12,450 nucleotides of DNA from Thermoplasmata archaeon. Lineage in GTDB: Archaea; Thermoplasmatota; Thermoplasmata; Thermoplasmatales; Thermoplasmataceae. The notes beneath the pieces were generated by a model that did no database searches, was not told the DNA's origin, and was given only the letters and a program-made list of their open reading frames with translations. The position numbers and the translations under genes are program-made. Where the stretch lies: positions 1 through 12,450 of the forward strand of contig JAKAUD010000072.1 of the NCBI GenBank assembly GCA_021827885.1, given 5' to 3'. Of this stretch, positions 1 to 7,311 are shown in pieces; the first letter of the stretch is position 1, and each line of letters begins with the position of its first letter.

Positions 1-867
1 GGACACTTTGAAGAGGATGTCCAGGTATTCTTTCAGCAGTGACTTGGGCATGAAGGCGAAAGCCCTGAGCTTTCCCCCGGCGATCTTCATGATGGTCCCT
101 GCCCTAGGTATGTGTGTCGCATTGGCGCTGTTGCGCACAAGGTTGACGAACGGTGCGGTGACATCGGCAAGGTAGATGCCGCTGTCACCGGGAAGCGGCC
201 GCCATGAATCGGGAACGGCGGAGGAGGGGCATATGGCAATGCTCCTGAGTGAATCCTTCATTGCATGGGCGCTGTTGACCTCGAAATATGCTTCCGTTAT
301 TCCCGCAGACCTAATCTCCGCCGGAAGATCTGTGTCGAAACCGACTACAGAGAGGGGTATGCGATCGTTGACCGATCCAATGGAGGCTATGCCTCCGGGA
401 TCCGGGCCAAGGGAAACGATGTCCATGCCATTCCTCATCTGCAGTATCCCGCCGGCAAGTATGGTGACACTGTGCAGGTCTGACGGGTGGAACCTGAACT
501 CCGCCCTTATTCGTGATCCGGAGAGGTAGAGACCACCAGGCATCATGGTCCCTACATCGAGAATCCGGTCCATCATGCCGCTGACGATGTTCATCTCGGC
601 GGACTTTAGCTTGACTGTGAGCATGTCTCCCCTCATCTCATGGTCATAGGATGGGACCAGCTTCTCGAACCTTGCCGATTTCTCCCCCTGCACAAACAGG
701 TCTATGTATGACTCCTCACCTATGCGATCAGCGTGGAGCGGAACCTCGCCGAGCTCCTTTTCCATGACCGGTATGAGGGGATGGCTCTGCACCATGGAAA
801 CCGAGAGCATGTAGCCTATGCTGCGGTCGATGTCACGGTAGAGCATGGTACTGTATATCTCCCGCAT
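1..867 (-). CDS. Uncharacterised protein, 3' end missing (partial)
   Basis: The reverse strand is open for 289 codons from an ATG at 867 to the left edge, so the C-terminus lies outside the window. I do not recognise the family. The visible part begins MREIYSTMLYRD, has no transmembrane segment or signal peptide, and alternates short hydrophobic strands with charged loops (for example LHSVTILAGGILQM and IPLSVVGFDTDLP), which suggests a soluble alpha/beta protein. It is clearly more GC-rich than the island to its right, so it probably belongs to the host backbone. The same frame upstream of 867 continues past a TGA at 895-897 to another ATG at 948, close to where the promoter at 966-978 would place the transcript start. 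The true N-terminus is therefore uncertain: a start at 867 after an upstream mini-ORF, or a gene broken by a nonsense change. Confidence 0.75.
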   Translation of the reverse strand, partial: MREIYSTMLYRDIDRSIGYMLSVSMVQSHPLIPVMEKELGEVPLHADRIGEESYIDLFVQGEKSARFEKLVPSYDHEMRGDMLTVKLKSAEMNIVSGMMDRILDVGTMMPGGLYLSGSRIRAEFRFHPSDLHSVTILAGGILQMRNGMDIVSLGPDPGGIASIGSVNDRIPLSVVGFDTDLPAEIRSAGITEAYFEVNSAHAMKDSLRSIAICPSSAVPDSWRPLPGDSGIYLADVTAPFVNLVRNSANATHIPRAGTIMKIAGGKLRAFAFMPKSLLKEYLDILFKVS

Positions 868-965
868 GAACAGCGTCCAGGCGTACTGAGCACATCAATG
901 ATTGCAGATTGGATACATAAACGCAGCACGACATGATGATCGACACATGTATTCTATCAAGTACC

Positions 966-978
966 CATTTATAAGCAT
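966..978 (-). promoter_or_regulatory. TATA box for the left-flank gene
   Basis: On the minus strand the sequence reads GCTTATAAATGGG, a good archaeal TATA element. A start about 25 bases downstream would fall near 946, almost exactly on an ATG at 948, which opens a short reading frame in phase with the left-flank gene. The position is read by eye and no upstream BRE was confirmed. Confidence 0.5.
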
Positions 979-1084
979 TGCCTGCCCTGCATGTTATTTC
1001 TTCGCAACCCCGGAAACGGCGACAAAGGGCTGACCGCCCGGAGAATTTACTATTCGATCAAAATACAAATCCCTAAATAGCGAA

Positions 1085-1104
1085 AAATCATATATTATAA
1101 AAAT
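1085..1104 (+). promoter_or_regulatory. TATA box and A-rich upstream element for dpdA
   Basis: The segment reads AAATCATATATTATAAAAAT, with a TATA core at about 1090-1102 preceded by a purine-rich BRE-like stretch. A transcript start about 25 bases downstream falls near 1120-1123. That leaves roughly ten bases before the TTG at 1131, so dpdA is predicted to be nearly leaderless and independently transcribed. Confidence 0.6.
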
Positions 1105-1130
1105 CTTCCTAAAACGGAGATGGAAAGTGT

Positions 1131-2744
1131 TTGGTACGCATAATGGAGGGTCTTGATTCTGTTCCTGATGTCAAATTCTTTCCTGTAGTTCATCTTTTGA
1201 CTGGACCGCCTGGTTTAACGCGTAATGGCGGAATATGGAAGAAAATCAAAACCTCAATGAAAGATGTAAACGCTGAACCTAGGTTTATGGTTCAGGCTAT
1301 GCATTTCACTACTTACAACCTGAGTCAGACGGCCTGGGAGGACTGGGGATTTGATGGACCCTATACTGGACGGCTGGAAATGGAGCTAGAGAAAACCTTT
1401 GGAAATCACCGTGACGTGTTTCTCGATTCTGGCGGGTTTCAACTTCTTCACTCTGATAAGATTGATCTTAGCAAGTGGAATTTGAAAGTTAATAGGGAAG
1501 ATATTCTAAAACTTCAGTTGAAGTATAACCCAAATCGGATTGCAAGTTTAGATTCGCCCGTATCCCCTAATTTTCCCGATGACACTGTGGAGAAGCTTCA
1601 GAAGATCAGTATCGAGAATGCCATATGGCTACTTGAACAATTCCGCGATTCGAATTCAGTACATCGTGTATATATTGCAATTCATGGCCGTAATCCTTCA
1701 GAGGTTGCTGATTATCTCAGAGAGTTATGGAAGTCGATGCCACAAGACTTGTTGAAGAAAGAGAACTATGGCCTTGCTCTAGGAAGCCAAGTCCCGCTTA
1801 CAGGTATGCCGGGGCTTATATCAGAAAACATAACCGTATTGTTACGCTGGATGGAGAAAAAGTGTTCTCCTAATACTCCGCTACACATATTCGGTGTTGG
1901 GGATTCTGTGATTGGTTCAACTATTCATGGAAAGGAGTTAACAAGGGAAATTTCTTATGACAACTCTACTTACGCACAGTCTGCTTTCCGCCTCAGGGTC
2001 TACGATCCATTGATATCTGCTTACAAAAAATGGACACCACAAGATATGCCAAACTGTTCGTGCTGGGCTTGCAACAAACTCAGGGAGATCGGCAATACGT
2101 ATTTACATGAAATAATGACAGCCCCCGCTTACAAACAACACCAGATTAATGAGCTAGGCATTAACAGATCTGATATACTTGCATATATAGCATTGCACAA
2201 TGCTTCATGGTGGAAAAAGAGATTGACGCTTGTACGCAGAACCATCGAAACGAACGCGTTTGATATAAAGACAGAATACAGGAAAAACGCACAGTCTTCA
2301 CAATTGGATTATGTGTTTCCATTGAGACAATTTAAGCCCGTTTCAAAGAACCTTTTGATCCTTCCTTGTACGAAGAGCCGCCCTTATTCAAGGAGCCAGA
2401 CGCACACTAGAGTAGCAAAACGTATGGAAAAAAGCGGCCTTAAGGAAGGAAATGATTATGATAGAATCACAGTTAGCGGTCTATTTGGGCCTGTCCATTG
2501 GAAAGATGAAACTCTTCCTTCAATTATGGGCTATGATTTCAAGTTGGAATTTATAACAACTCAGGAGCACGTGAATAATGTTAGATTTATTACTGGAAGC
2601 GTTTTGAATGTAATCCGTAAAAAATATGAATCCGTGGTTGGGTACCTGTGGCCGAGAGCGTATCTAAAAACATTTGGACCAGTAATCAAATCCTTTGAAG
2701 GAGACCTTGTTGAAAATATTAATGACATCCCATCCAAGTTTTAA
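1131..2744 (+). CDS. dpdA: DpdA-type DNA guanine transglycosylase with ArcS-like C-terminal domain
   Basis: A 537-residue TGT-superfamily protein. Residues 98-104 read LDSGGFQ, the TGT signature with general acid/base Asp99. Residues 275-281 (SYDNSTY) match the archaeal TGT segment carrying the nucleophilic aspartate, here Asp277. Cys309, Cys311, Cys314 and His356 reproduce the TGT zinc site CxCxxC...H. Known family members swap guanine for preQ0; tRNA enzymes act on tRNA and DpdA homologues on DNA. The DNA assignment here rests on the neighbouring DpdB-, helicase- and PLD-like genes. Residues 405-520 form an extra domain with PCTKSRPYSRSQTH (412-425), closely matching the ArcS/DUF5591 motif. 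The start is taken as TTG 1131; ATG 1143 is an alternative, and an ATG at 1120 closes after seven codons. A diverged tRNA enzyme is the main competing reading. The gene converges on the minus-strand operon with a 9-base gap. Confidence 0.85.
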   Translation: MVRIMEGLDSVPDVKFFPVVHLLTGPPGLTRNGGIWKKIKTSMKDVNAEPRFMVQAMHFTTYNLSQTAWEDWGFDGPYTGRLEMELEKTFGNHRDVFLDSGGFQLLHSDKIDLSKWNLKVNREDILKLQLKYNPNRIASLDSPVSPNFPDDTVEKLQKISIENAIWLLEQFRDSNSVHRVYIAIHGRNPSEVADYLRELWKSMPQDLLKKENYGLALGSQVPLTGMPGLISENITVLLRWMEKKCSPNTPLHIFGVGDSVIGSTIHGKELTREISYDNSTYAQSAFRLRVYDPLISAYKKWTPQDMPNCSCWACNKLREIGNTYLHEIMTAPAYKQHQINELGINRSDILAYIALHNASWWKKRLTLVRRTIETNAFDIKTEYRKNAQSSQLDYVFPLRQFKPVSKNLLILPCTKSRPYSRSQTHTRVAKRMEKSGLKEGNDYDRITVSGLFGPVHWKDETLPSIMGYDFKLEFITTQEHVNNVRFITGSVLNVIRKKYESVVGYLWPRAYLKTFGPVIKSFEGDLVENINDIPSKF

Positions 2745-2750
2745 ATCTGT

Positions 2751-2771
2751 GGGTTATCTTATCCTTAACCC
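2751..2771. terminator. Small inverted repeat between convergent genes
   Basis: GGGTTA at 2751-2756 pairs with TAACCC at 2766-2771 around a 9-base loop. It lies just after the dpdA stop and overlaps the last codons of the convergent gene. It could act as a two-way end signal, but neither side has a strong T-run and archaeal termination mostly depends on T-tracts, so support is weak. Confidence 0.2.
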
Positions 2772-4082
2772 TTGATTCAATATTTCGTTGTCTTCTGGTT
2801 TGCTTGAATACAAACGTATCGCTCCGTCTTTGCTAACCTTTATAGCAATACCGAACTGCGCGAGTCGTCTGGCAGCGCGATTGCCGGTTCCAAGAGTGGG
2901 GTCGGCGAGTTCTCCCTCAAACTTACTTACAACTCGTCCCGCAGAGTGAAATTGTCCATCTGGCAAGAACACTGTTGCTCCATCTTGTATGGCGTTAGTA
3001 AGAACAACTCTTCCGTATCCCGTTGTTTCAACATCCGTGATCTTGAAGTCCTTAGGTAATCCCTTCTTTACTAGACTGTCGCGGATAATATCCGTTGAAG
3101 ACTTTGACCAAGAAGATTGTTCTTCTAATGCCTTCTCTTGCATCGCCTTTTCATAATCTATTATACAGAGAATTCCACTGTGCCAATGAGTCGCCATATG
3201 ATATGCCAAAGAAAGCACTGCCTGAGTTACTTCACTCTCCCTTGCTTTTTCCAGAAGGCCGTTGTACTTGTCCAAACAGTAGTCTAGGAGTGCCCTACTA
3301 GAACTTAAATCTACTACGTGCCACCCTCCGTCGTAAAACTCAAGCAATGGATTGTTCTTGGTACTTATGGTCACGTTTCTGTCTCGCTTCAGTGAGACAG
3401 AAAGGTTTGACTCTGGGACATTAGAGTTAACCTGTCCTAGAGTATATAGCAAAGTTGAAGGCGTTCCTTTGTGATCCGTGAATAAATCGTACAGAGTGCC
3501 ATTGACGCTTGTTCTTTCTGGAAACATATCGGATGTCACAACTCCAGTTCCTCTCCCAAAAACAAGTCCCAACTTTTTCAACTCAAGAGTACTAGTACTC
3601 ATTCCAACCTCTTTCTTTGCTGCGTAGGGGATGTAGGTTTCCACAGAGAGATTTTCACCTTCCTCTTTCAATTCTCTCATTTTAAATAGCGTTTGGAAAA
3701 GCTTTCGGTAACGTTCTGAATCTTCAGCATTCGCTTGGTAATCGTCGCCCGTTAAGCTAGAGACTAAGCGCCCAATCGTCCCAAACAAAAAGGGATAATC
3801 GTGATCCGGGATGATCGAAGCTTCCCTTGAAACAAGATCAAACAGCAACTGCATTGGAGTGTATATTCCTTTATCCACCATCGCCCTATATCCAGAAACT
3901 CCCGCCCATTCGTCGGTTTTTAGTTCCTCCATAACTGCTTGAGAGAAAAGGTGTAGAATATCCCCTGGAAATCCATTCGGAATAATTCGCTCCACAGCTG
4001 CATCAACTTCTTGAGAGAGGACAAGTGTAACCTCTTTTACAAGGAAATTCAGAGCTCTACGTTCAGTTCCCAGAATTATCAC
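2754..4082 (-). CDS. DAC-like (DisA_N/DACN) putative nucleotide-sensor protein
   Basis: A 442-residue protein. The first 250 residues are not recognised and may contain winged-helix-like segments. Residues about 265-430 have the layout of a diadenylate-cyclase-like domain: a helix (LSLAYHMATHWHSG, 291-303), a hydrophobic strand ILCIIDY, then IQDGATVFLPDG with the DGA motif at 367-369, then GTGNRAARRLAQ at 398-409 in place of the canonical GTRHRAA, and a closing strand pair IAIKVSKDGAIRLYS. Active DAC enzymes make c-di-AMP and use DGA and RHR; here RHR is reduced to GNR, so catalysis is doubtful and a ligand-sensing role, as proposed for DACN domains, is more likely. The start is GTG, overlapping the end of the DpdB-like gene by 20 bases, which implies translational coupling. 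It could also correspond to a named Dpd component, but I cannot tell which. Confidence 0.7.
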   Translation of the reverse strand: MIILGTERRALNFLVKEVTLVLSQEVDAAVERIIPNGFPGDILHLFSQAVMEELKTDEWAGVSGYRAMVDKGIYTPMQLLFDLVSREASIIPDHDYPFLFGTIGRLVSSLTGDDYQANAEDSERYRKLFQTLFKMRELKEEGENLSVETYIPYAAKKEVGMSTSTLELKKLGLVFGRGTGVVTSDMFPERTSVNGTLYDLFTDHKGTPSTLLYTLGQVNSNVPESNLSVSLKRDRNVTISTKNNPLLEFYDGGWHVVDLSSSRALLDYCLDKYNGLLEKARESEVTQAVLSLAYHMATHWHSGILCIIDYEKAMQEKALEEQSSWSKSSTDIIRDSLVKKGLPKDFKITDVETTGYGRVVLTNAIQDGATVFLPDGQFHSAGRVVSKFEGELADPTLGTGNRAARRLAQFGIAIKVSKDGAIRLYSSKPEDNEILNQGLRIR

Positions 4083-5325
4083 TCCTAAGCCAGTCGAGTT
4101 TAGCTGTCATAGCATCTTGTAGTTTTGGCATAATCTGTTCTGTCTGGGTTTGATAACTCCATATCTTTACCACAATTTCCATGTTATTTCCGCTTCTGAA
4201 TTGATTTGTAAGATCGGCTTGAGCTCGCATTATGTCATAATAAGCTGCTAGAAACTCATCGATCCTTTTCCAGTCTATATCGGTATTAGATAGAATTGGC
4301 CCCCCATTTGAATTATTTGTTAAGAATTTATTTTTCCACTCGGTTCTAATAAGTTTTCCTAAAGCGTCCAGAGGCCAGTGCTTACACGCGACGGTAGTGC
4401 CACTTGCTTTTTCATATGTCTCGACAGGGCGCAAGATGGTATTACGAAAAGAATCCCCAAGAAGAAGAACATTAGCGATTTCAATTGCGCGTTTAGACCC
4501 GGTATCAGAATAAGGCACTGTGGAACACAGGTGTTTCAAAAAAGTAGCTAAGTTTCCAGCTGTCAAAGGACAGAACTTTCCTTTGCCGTCACCCTTAATG
4601 ATCTTGTCTTGTTGTTTTAGACCTACGTAAGGAAACCAAGAACCTTCTTGTTCATCGTCAAATGCAGTTATTCCCACAATTCTTCCAATAGAAAGATCCT
4701 CGTTCTTATTTGTAAGTTCACGCGCGCTGATCCGTTGGAATATTTGTTCTTCAGTTGGTTCTCTCCCCTCATCGCGTACTATTTCGTCGTATTTCGAATC
4801 ATAAATATCCACGATGAACTTATAATACTCACCTTTTGCAAGTGCTTTTCTGGTCTTGTTAAGGTATGTAGCAAGCATATACACATCGCTTTTCTCAAGA
4901 TCATAGTATATTTTGAGATCTATCTTTACCCTAGTTCCCCAGTCCTTATCTTCTACCGCCAATTGTACAAGAGCAGAGAATCTGTGTCTTCCATCTAGTA
5001 GTACTACCCGATCCTCACTGGATTCCAGATACGCGCAAGTGAGCGGCGTAAGGAGTGTAAGAGATGTAATTGACGCAGCTAACTCGTTGATTTTTCCTTG
5101 ATTTGGGACCCTAGGGTTGAATTTGTGATCAGTAAATTTTAGACTCATTAAAGGACAGCTGGTCATTGCAAAAGCCCGCGTTTTACCTTGACGTGGCGCA
5201 TTTCCCTCTTGAAAAATCGGTTCTAAGCAGCCATTTTGTTGGGCCCATGCCTGTAACCGTTCTCTGTCACTGAAAAGGTTTTGCTTATCTGATTTGTTGG
5301 CCTTATTCAATTCAACAATCTCCAT
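4063..5325 (-). CDS. dpdB: DGQHR/ParB-like DpdB/DndB family protein
   Basis: A 420-residue protein with DGRHR at residues 111-115, preceded by the hydrophobic strand VVLL. This matches the DGQHR motif of DndB and DpdB proteins, a ParB/sulfiredoxin-like fold. Residues 75-165 fit the pattern: IAS-type helix, LTPLTCAYL strand, DGRHRFSAL, IDLKIYYDL strand, then a helix with LNKTRKALAKGE. In characterised Dpd systems DpdB works with DpdA to insert the 7-deazaguanine base, while the related DndB regulates phosphorothioation. Pairing with a DpdA in this locus favours DpdB. The ATG at 5325 is the first start after an in-frame TAA at 5326-5328, so the N-terminus is well fixed. It is followed by the DAC-like gene with overlapping ends, so the two probably form a unit with its own promoter. 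Confidence 0.72.
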   Translation of the reverse strand: MEIVELNKANKSDKQNLFSDRERLQAWAQQNGCLEPIFQEGNAPRQGKTRAFAMTSCPLMSLKFTDHKFNPRVPNQGKINELAASITSLTLLTPLTCAYLESSEDRVVLLDGRHRFSALVQLAVEDKDWGTRVKIDLKIYYDLEKSDVYMLATYLNKTRKALAKGEYYKFIVDIYDSKYDEIVRDEGREPTEEQIFQRISARELTNKNEDLSIGRIVGITAFDDEQEGSWFPYVGLKQQDKIIKGDGKGKFCPLTAGNLATFLKHLCSTVPYSDTGSKRAIEIANVLLLGDSFRNTILRPVETYEKASGTTVACKHWPLDALGKLIRTEWKNKFLTNNSNGGPILSNTDIDWKRIDEFLAAYYDIMRAQADLTNQFRSGNNMEIVVKIWSYQTQTEQIMPKLQDAMTAKLDWLRSDNSGN

Positions 5326-5373
5326 TTAGCTAAGCCGCCATAGTATATAGAACATAGCGACCAATATGACCAT
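5326..5373 (-). CDS. Possible 15-residue leader ORF before dpdB
   Basis: An ATG at 5373 opens MVILVAMFYILWRLS and stops with TAA directly before the dpdB ATG (TAAATG). A purine-rich GGAG lies upstream (on the minus strand CAAGGAGTCTCTTGGAAAGT precedes the ATG). The hydrophobic peptide could be a leader coupling translation to dpdB, or chance. Evidence is thin. Confidence 0.2.
   Translation of the reverse strand: MVILVAMFYILWRLS
5342..5352 (-). promoter_or_regulatory. Proximal TATA-like element before dpdB
   Basis: The minus strand reads TCTATATACT here. A start 22-26 bases downstream would fall at about 5321-5325, compatible with a leaderless dpdB message from the ATG at 5325. This competes with the distal TATA box at 5438-5448. 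Confidence 0.3.
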
Positions 5374-5437
5374 ACTTTCCAAGAGACTCCTTGAAAGGAT
5401 ATTGCAGTTTACACATCGAAAAATCCTCAGCATACTA

Positions 5438-5448
5438 ATTTATAAAGA
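5438..5448 (-). promoter_or_regulatory. TATA box for dpdB and the DAC-like gene
   Basis: The minus strand reads TCTTTATAAAT, a near-consensus archaeal TATA box. The transcript would start near 5418 with a leader of about 90 bases. It lies in the only sizeable gap (5326-5550) of the minus-strand block and would separate the dpdB unit from the helicase unit. Apart from this, the proximal TATA-like element and the leader ORF, I see nothing else in the gap. Confidence 0.5.
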
Positions 5449-5550
5449 CTTGATTTTAAAGCTTTGATCTAACCGTGCGAATTTCAATTTCAGGAGATTT
5501 CGGAATTGCTTACTATGATAGAGCTAGTATATAACGCTTGAATTCAGAAG

Positions 5551-5943
5551 TTATGCCTTAAATGATTCTCCTTTGTTTATGAAAGAGATCACACGATCCA
5601 CTATCAGGCTAACAAACCTTTCCTTGTTCTTCCAGTCTTTGCTTGCACGACTTTTGTCAAGCCCGTAAACAGAGATAACTCTTTTCAACGCAGGAATATC
5701 AAGGGAGTTTAGATGCTTTATTAGTGCCTCTTTGCCTTCCGAAGCGTAAAGCGCAATGACATCAGTTGGCCATAGATTGTTGTCTTTACTGGCTGCTGTT
5801 TCTCTTGGAGATTTAGAAGCTTGCTTCTTGTGTGTACTTTTCTTTTTCTTGTTTTGAGAATTTCCTCTTAGGTATGTCAGTACTGCAGTTAACATTTCTA
5901 TGACTTCAGAATCATTGGTCGGAGTGGTTTTCTTAGTGCTCAT
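5551..5943 (-). CDS. Small basic protein, possible SAP-like partner of ParA
   Basis: A 130-residue protein. Residues 1-27 contain a predicted helix (SEVIEMLTAVLTYLRG). Residues 31-53 are a lysine-rich low-complexity linker (NKKKKSTHKKQASK), typical of nucleic-acid contact. Residues 58-126 are a compact helical domain with the pattern L..LDIPALKRVISVYGLDKSRA...W..KERFVSLIVDRV, which recalls SAP-type DNA-binding modules (two amphipathic helices around a Gly-Leu turn). The ATG at 5943 overlaps the ParA stop by 11 bases, so the two are probably translated together. In ParA loci this position normally holds the DNA-binding partner, so I infer an adaptor linking ParA to DNA. There is no recognisable ParB domain and the family is unknown to me. 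Confidence 0.7.
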   Translation of the reverse strand: MSTKKTTPTNDSEVIEMLTAVLTYLRGNSQNKKKKSTHKKQASKSPRETAASKDNNLWPTDVIALYASEGKEALIKHLNSLDIPALKRVISVYGLDKSRASKDWKNKERFVSLIVDRVISFINKGESFKA

Positions 5944-6808
5944 ATTTCTCGACTTCTTTCAATATTTCTTCGGTTAGGCCATCTATATCACTTTCCAAGT
6001 TACTATCCCCATACCCGAAAAGTTGTCCCATGGTGTAACCCCGATAGGAATCATGATGAGCAGGAAAATCTTCTGCTTTGACAGTGTCCCTGACAGTGTG
6101 TTCAAACACATGTGGACCCCTGTTCATCTTCTCTTTGCCTAGGAGGGATGAGGCAAAAGTGCGATGCGTGTTAACATAGCGTTTGTACCTTGAAATAACG
6201 ATCCCTAGTGGCGGAACGTTGATTTGGTAAGTCTTCCTTAGTTCAGAGGTCAACTGATCGATACCATATGTCGAAAGATAATCTGGAATTACAGGGATAA
6301 TATAGTAGTCACTGAGACGAAGGCCATTCCTTGCAATTATTCCCACGTTAGGTGGAGAATCCACTATCACAAACCTGTAATTTTTAATTTTCTTCTCCAG
6401 TTTATCCCTGAGTATTAATTCTGGGTCTGCTCTTCCATTGGGTCTTTGGATGAACTCATATAACCTTTCTTGAGTGAAGGAGAGACCCGGAGAAGAGGGT
6501 ATCACGTCCAGAGAGCCAAGCTTTTGTCGGGTCTTTCCAACATCTTTAACTACCGTATTTTCAAAATCAAAAGAATTAGACTTCTCTATGTAATCTTCAA
6601 ACATAGTATCCAATGTAAGCTTTTGTTGCTCCCTCTCTTTCCAAGCACTTTCACTAATAAACGTTAGAGTGGCGTTTATTTGTGGATCCAGGTCTATCAA
6701 TAAAGTTCTATTACCGTACACGGATGAAAGAAACTGAGCAACAAGACAGGATATGGTAGTTTTGCCTACCCCTCCCTTCATATTTATGAAAGATAGTACC
6801 GTAGTCAT
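5933..6808 (-). CDS. ParA/Soj-type P-loop ATPase
   Basis: A 291-residue protein with the deviant Walker A box KGGVGKTT at residues 11-18 (signature Lys11 and Lys16), the Walker A' segment LLIDLDPQINAT at 36-47, and Walker B FVIVDSPPN with Asp150. These define the ParA/MinD ATPases, which form ATP sandwich dimers and bind DNA or position cargo. The lack of a C-terminal amphipathic helix argues against MinD, and there is no N-terminal helix-turn-helix as in plasmid type Ia ParA. The ATG overlaps the PLD gene stop by four bases (ATGA) and the end overlaps the next small gene, so it is part of the defence operon and not a free partition cassette. It may load or place the restriction complex on DNA; a relic of plasmid partition is the alternative. 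No parS-like repeat was seen. Confidence 0.9.
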   Translation of the reverse strand: MTTVLSFINMKGGVGKTTISCLVAQFLSSVYGNRTLLIDLDPQINATLTFISESAWKEREQQKLTLDTMFEDYIEKSNSFDFENTVVKDVGKTRQKLGSLDVIPSSPGLSFTQERLYEFIQRPNGRADPELILRDKLEKKIKNYRFVIVDSPPNVGIIARNGLRLSDYYIIPVIPDYLSTYGIDQLTSELRKTYQINVPPLGIVISRYKRYVNTHRTFASSLLGKEKMNRGPHVFEHTVRDTVKAEDFPAHHDSYRGYTMGQLFGYGDSNLESDIDGLTEEILKEVEKYEH

Positions 6809-7311
6809 TTTGTTCCGCTCCTCTGAGTAACCTCCTTTGAAACACTGTCAATTTCGTGTACTGTACCTCTCAAATATGATGCGTTCTCGCTAACTAGTCC
6901 AAAGGCGCAGTCTTCGATATTTTCGTACATTCCATAGTGCGTCAAATTTGCACTACCCTTATAGAAAAATTTTGTTGTGATGAAGAATTTTTCGTGAAGA
7001 TCATTAGTTGATTTGATTCTAGTGAACTTGGCTATTGCCCCATTCTTTTCAAGTATCTCTCTGAGATCTGTTTTTTTGGTATAGATCATTATTTCAACTC
7101 CTATATGAGATAGGTGGCAGAGAGCTCCAAAGAACGAACTTTGCTGATCTTTCCCAAGCTTGAAGTCAGGAGTCACATCTGGGATATCGAAATTAGAAAT
7201 AAAGGGAGAAATGACCGTAACCCTTTCTCGCTCGACTGACATGAAAGCTCCCAAATAGTATGGAAGCGAACTAGATTTCAAACCGTATGATTTTATTTCC
7301 TCTCCTACCAT
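6805..7311 (-). CDS. dpdK: Single-domain PLD-fold protein (DpdK/DrmC type)
   Basis: A 168-residue protein with one phospholipase-D-type motif: LHEK at residues 105-108 (His106, Lys108) and KGSANLT at 118-124 (Gly119, Ser120, Asn122). The preceding strands VTVISPFIS and GVEIMIYTKK fit the PLD fold. Single-motif members act as homodimers that share one active site, and many are nucleases. The aspartate of HxKxxxxD is replaced by threonine at the expected position (113). The same helicase-plus-PLD pairing occurs in Dpd (DpdJ-DpdK) and DISARM (DrmA-DrmC) systems. The ATG at 7311 lies inside the helicase gene, with 41 bases of overlap, and the stop overlaps parA by four bases. It is shorter than many DrmC proteins, but both core motifs are present. 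Confidence 0.8.
   Translation of the reverse strand: MVGEEIKSYGLKSSSLPYYLGAFMSVERERVTVISPFISNFDIPDVTPDFKLGKDQQSSFFGALCHLSHIGVEIMIYTKKTDLREILEKNGAIAKFTRIKSTNDLHEKFFITTKFFYKGSANLTHYGMYENIEDCAFGLVSENASYLRGTVHEIDSVSKEVTQRSGTK

Noticed and set aside
176..936. Plus-strand frames in the left flank
   Set aside because: They lie antisense to the long continuous minus-strand frame, which has the more protein-like composition.
1032..1043. GACCGCCCGGAG as a possible left copy of the tRNA-Glu 3' end (CGACCGGAGC)
   Set aside because: The match needs a three-base insertion and covers fewer than ten contiguous bases, so it is not a convincing attachment repeat.
5933..6808. ParA as evidence for a plasmid origin of replication nearby
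   Set aside because: No replication initiator, iteron array or parS-like repeat was seen, and the gene is embedded in the helicase operon.
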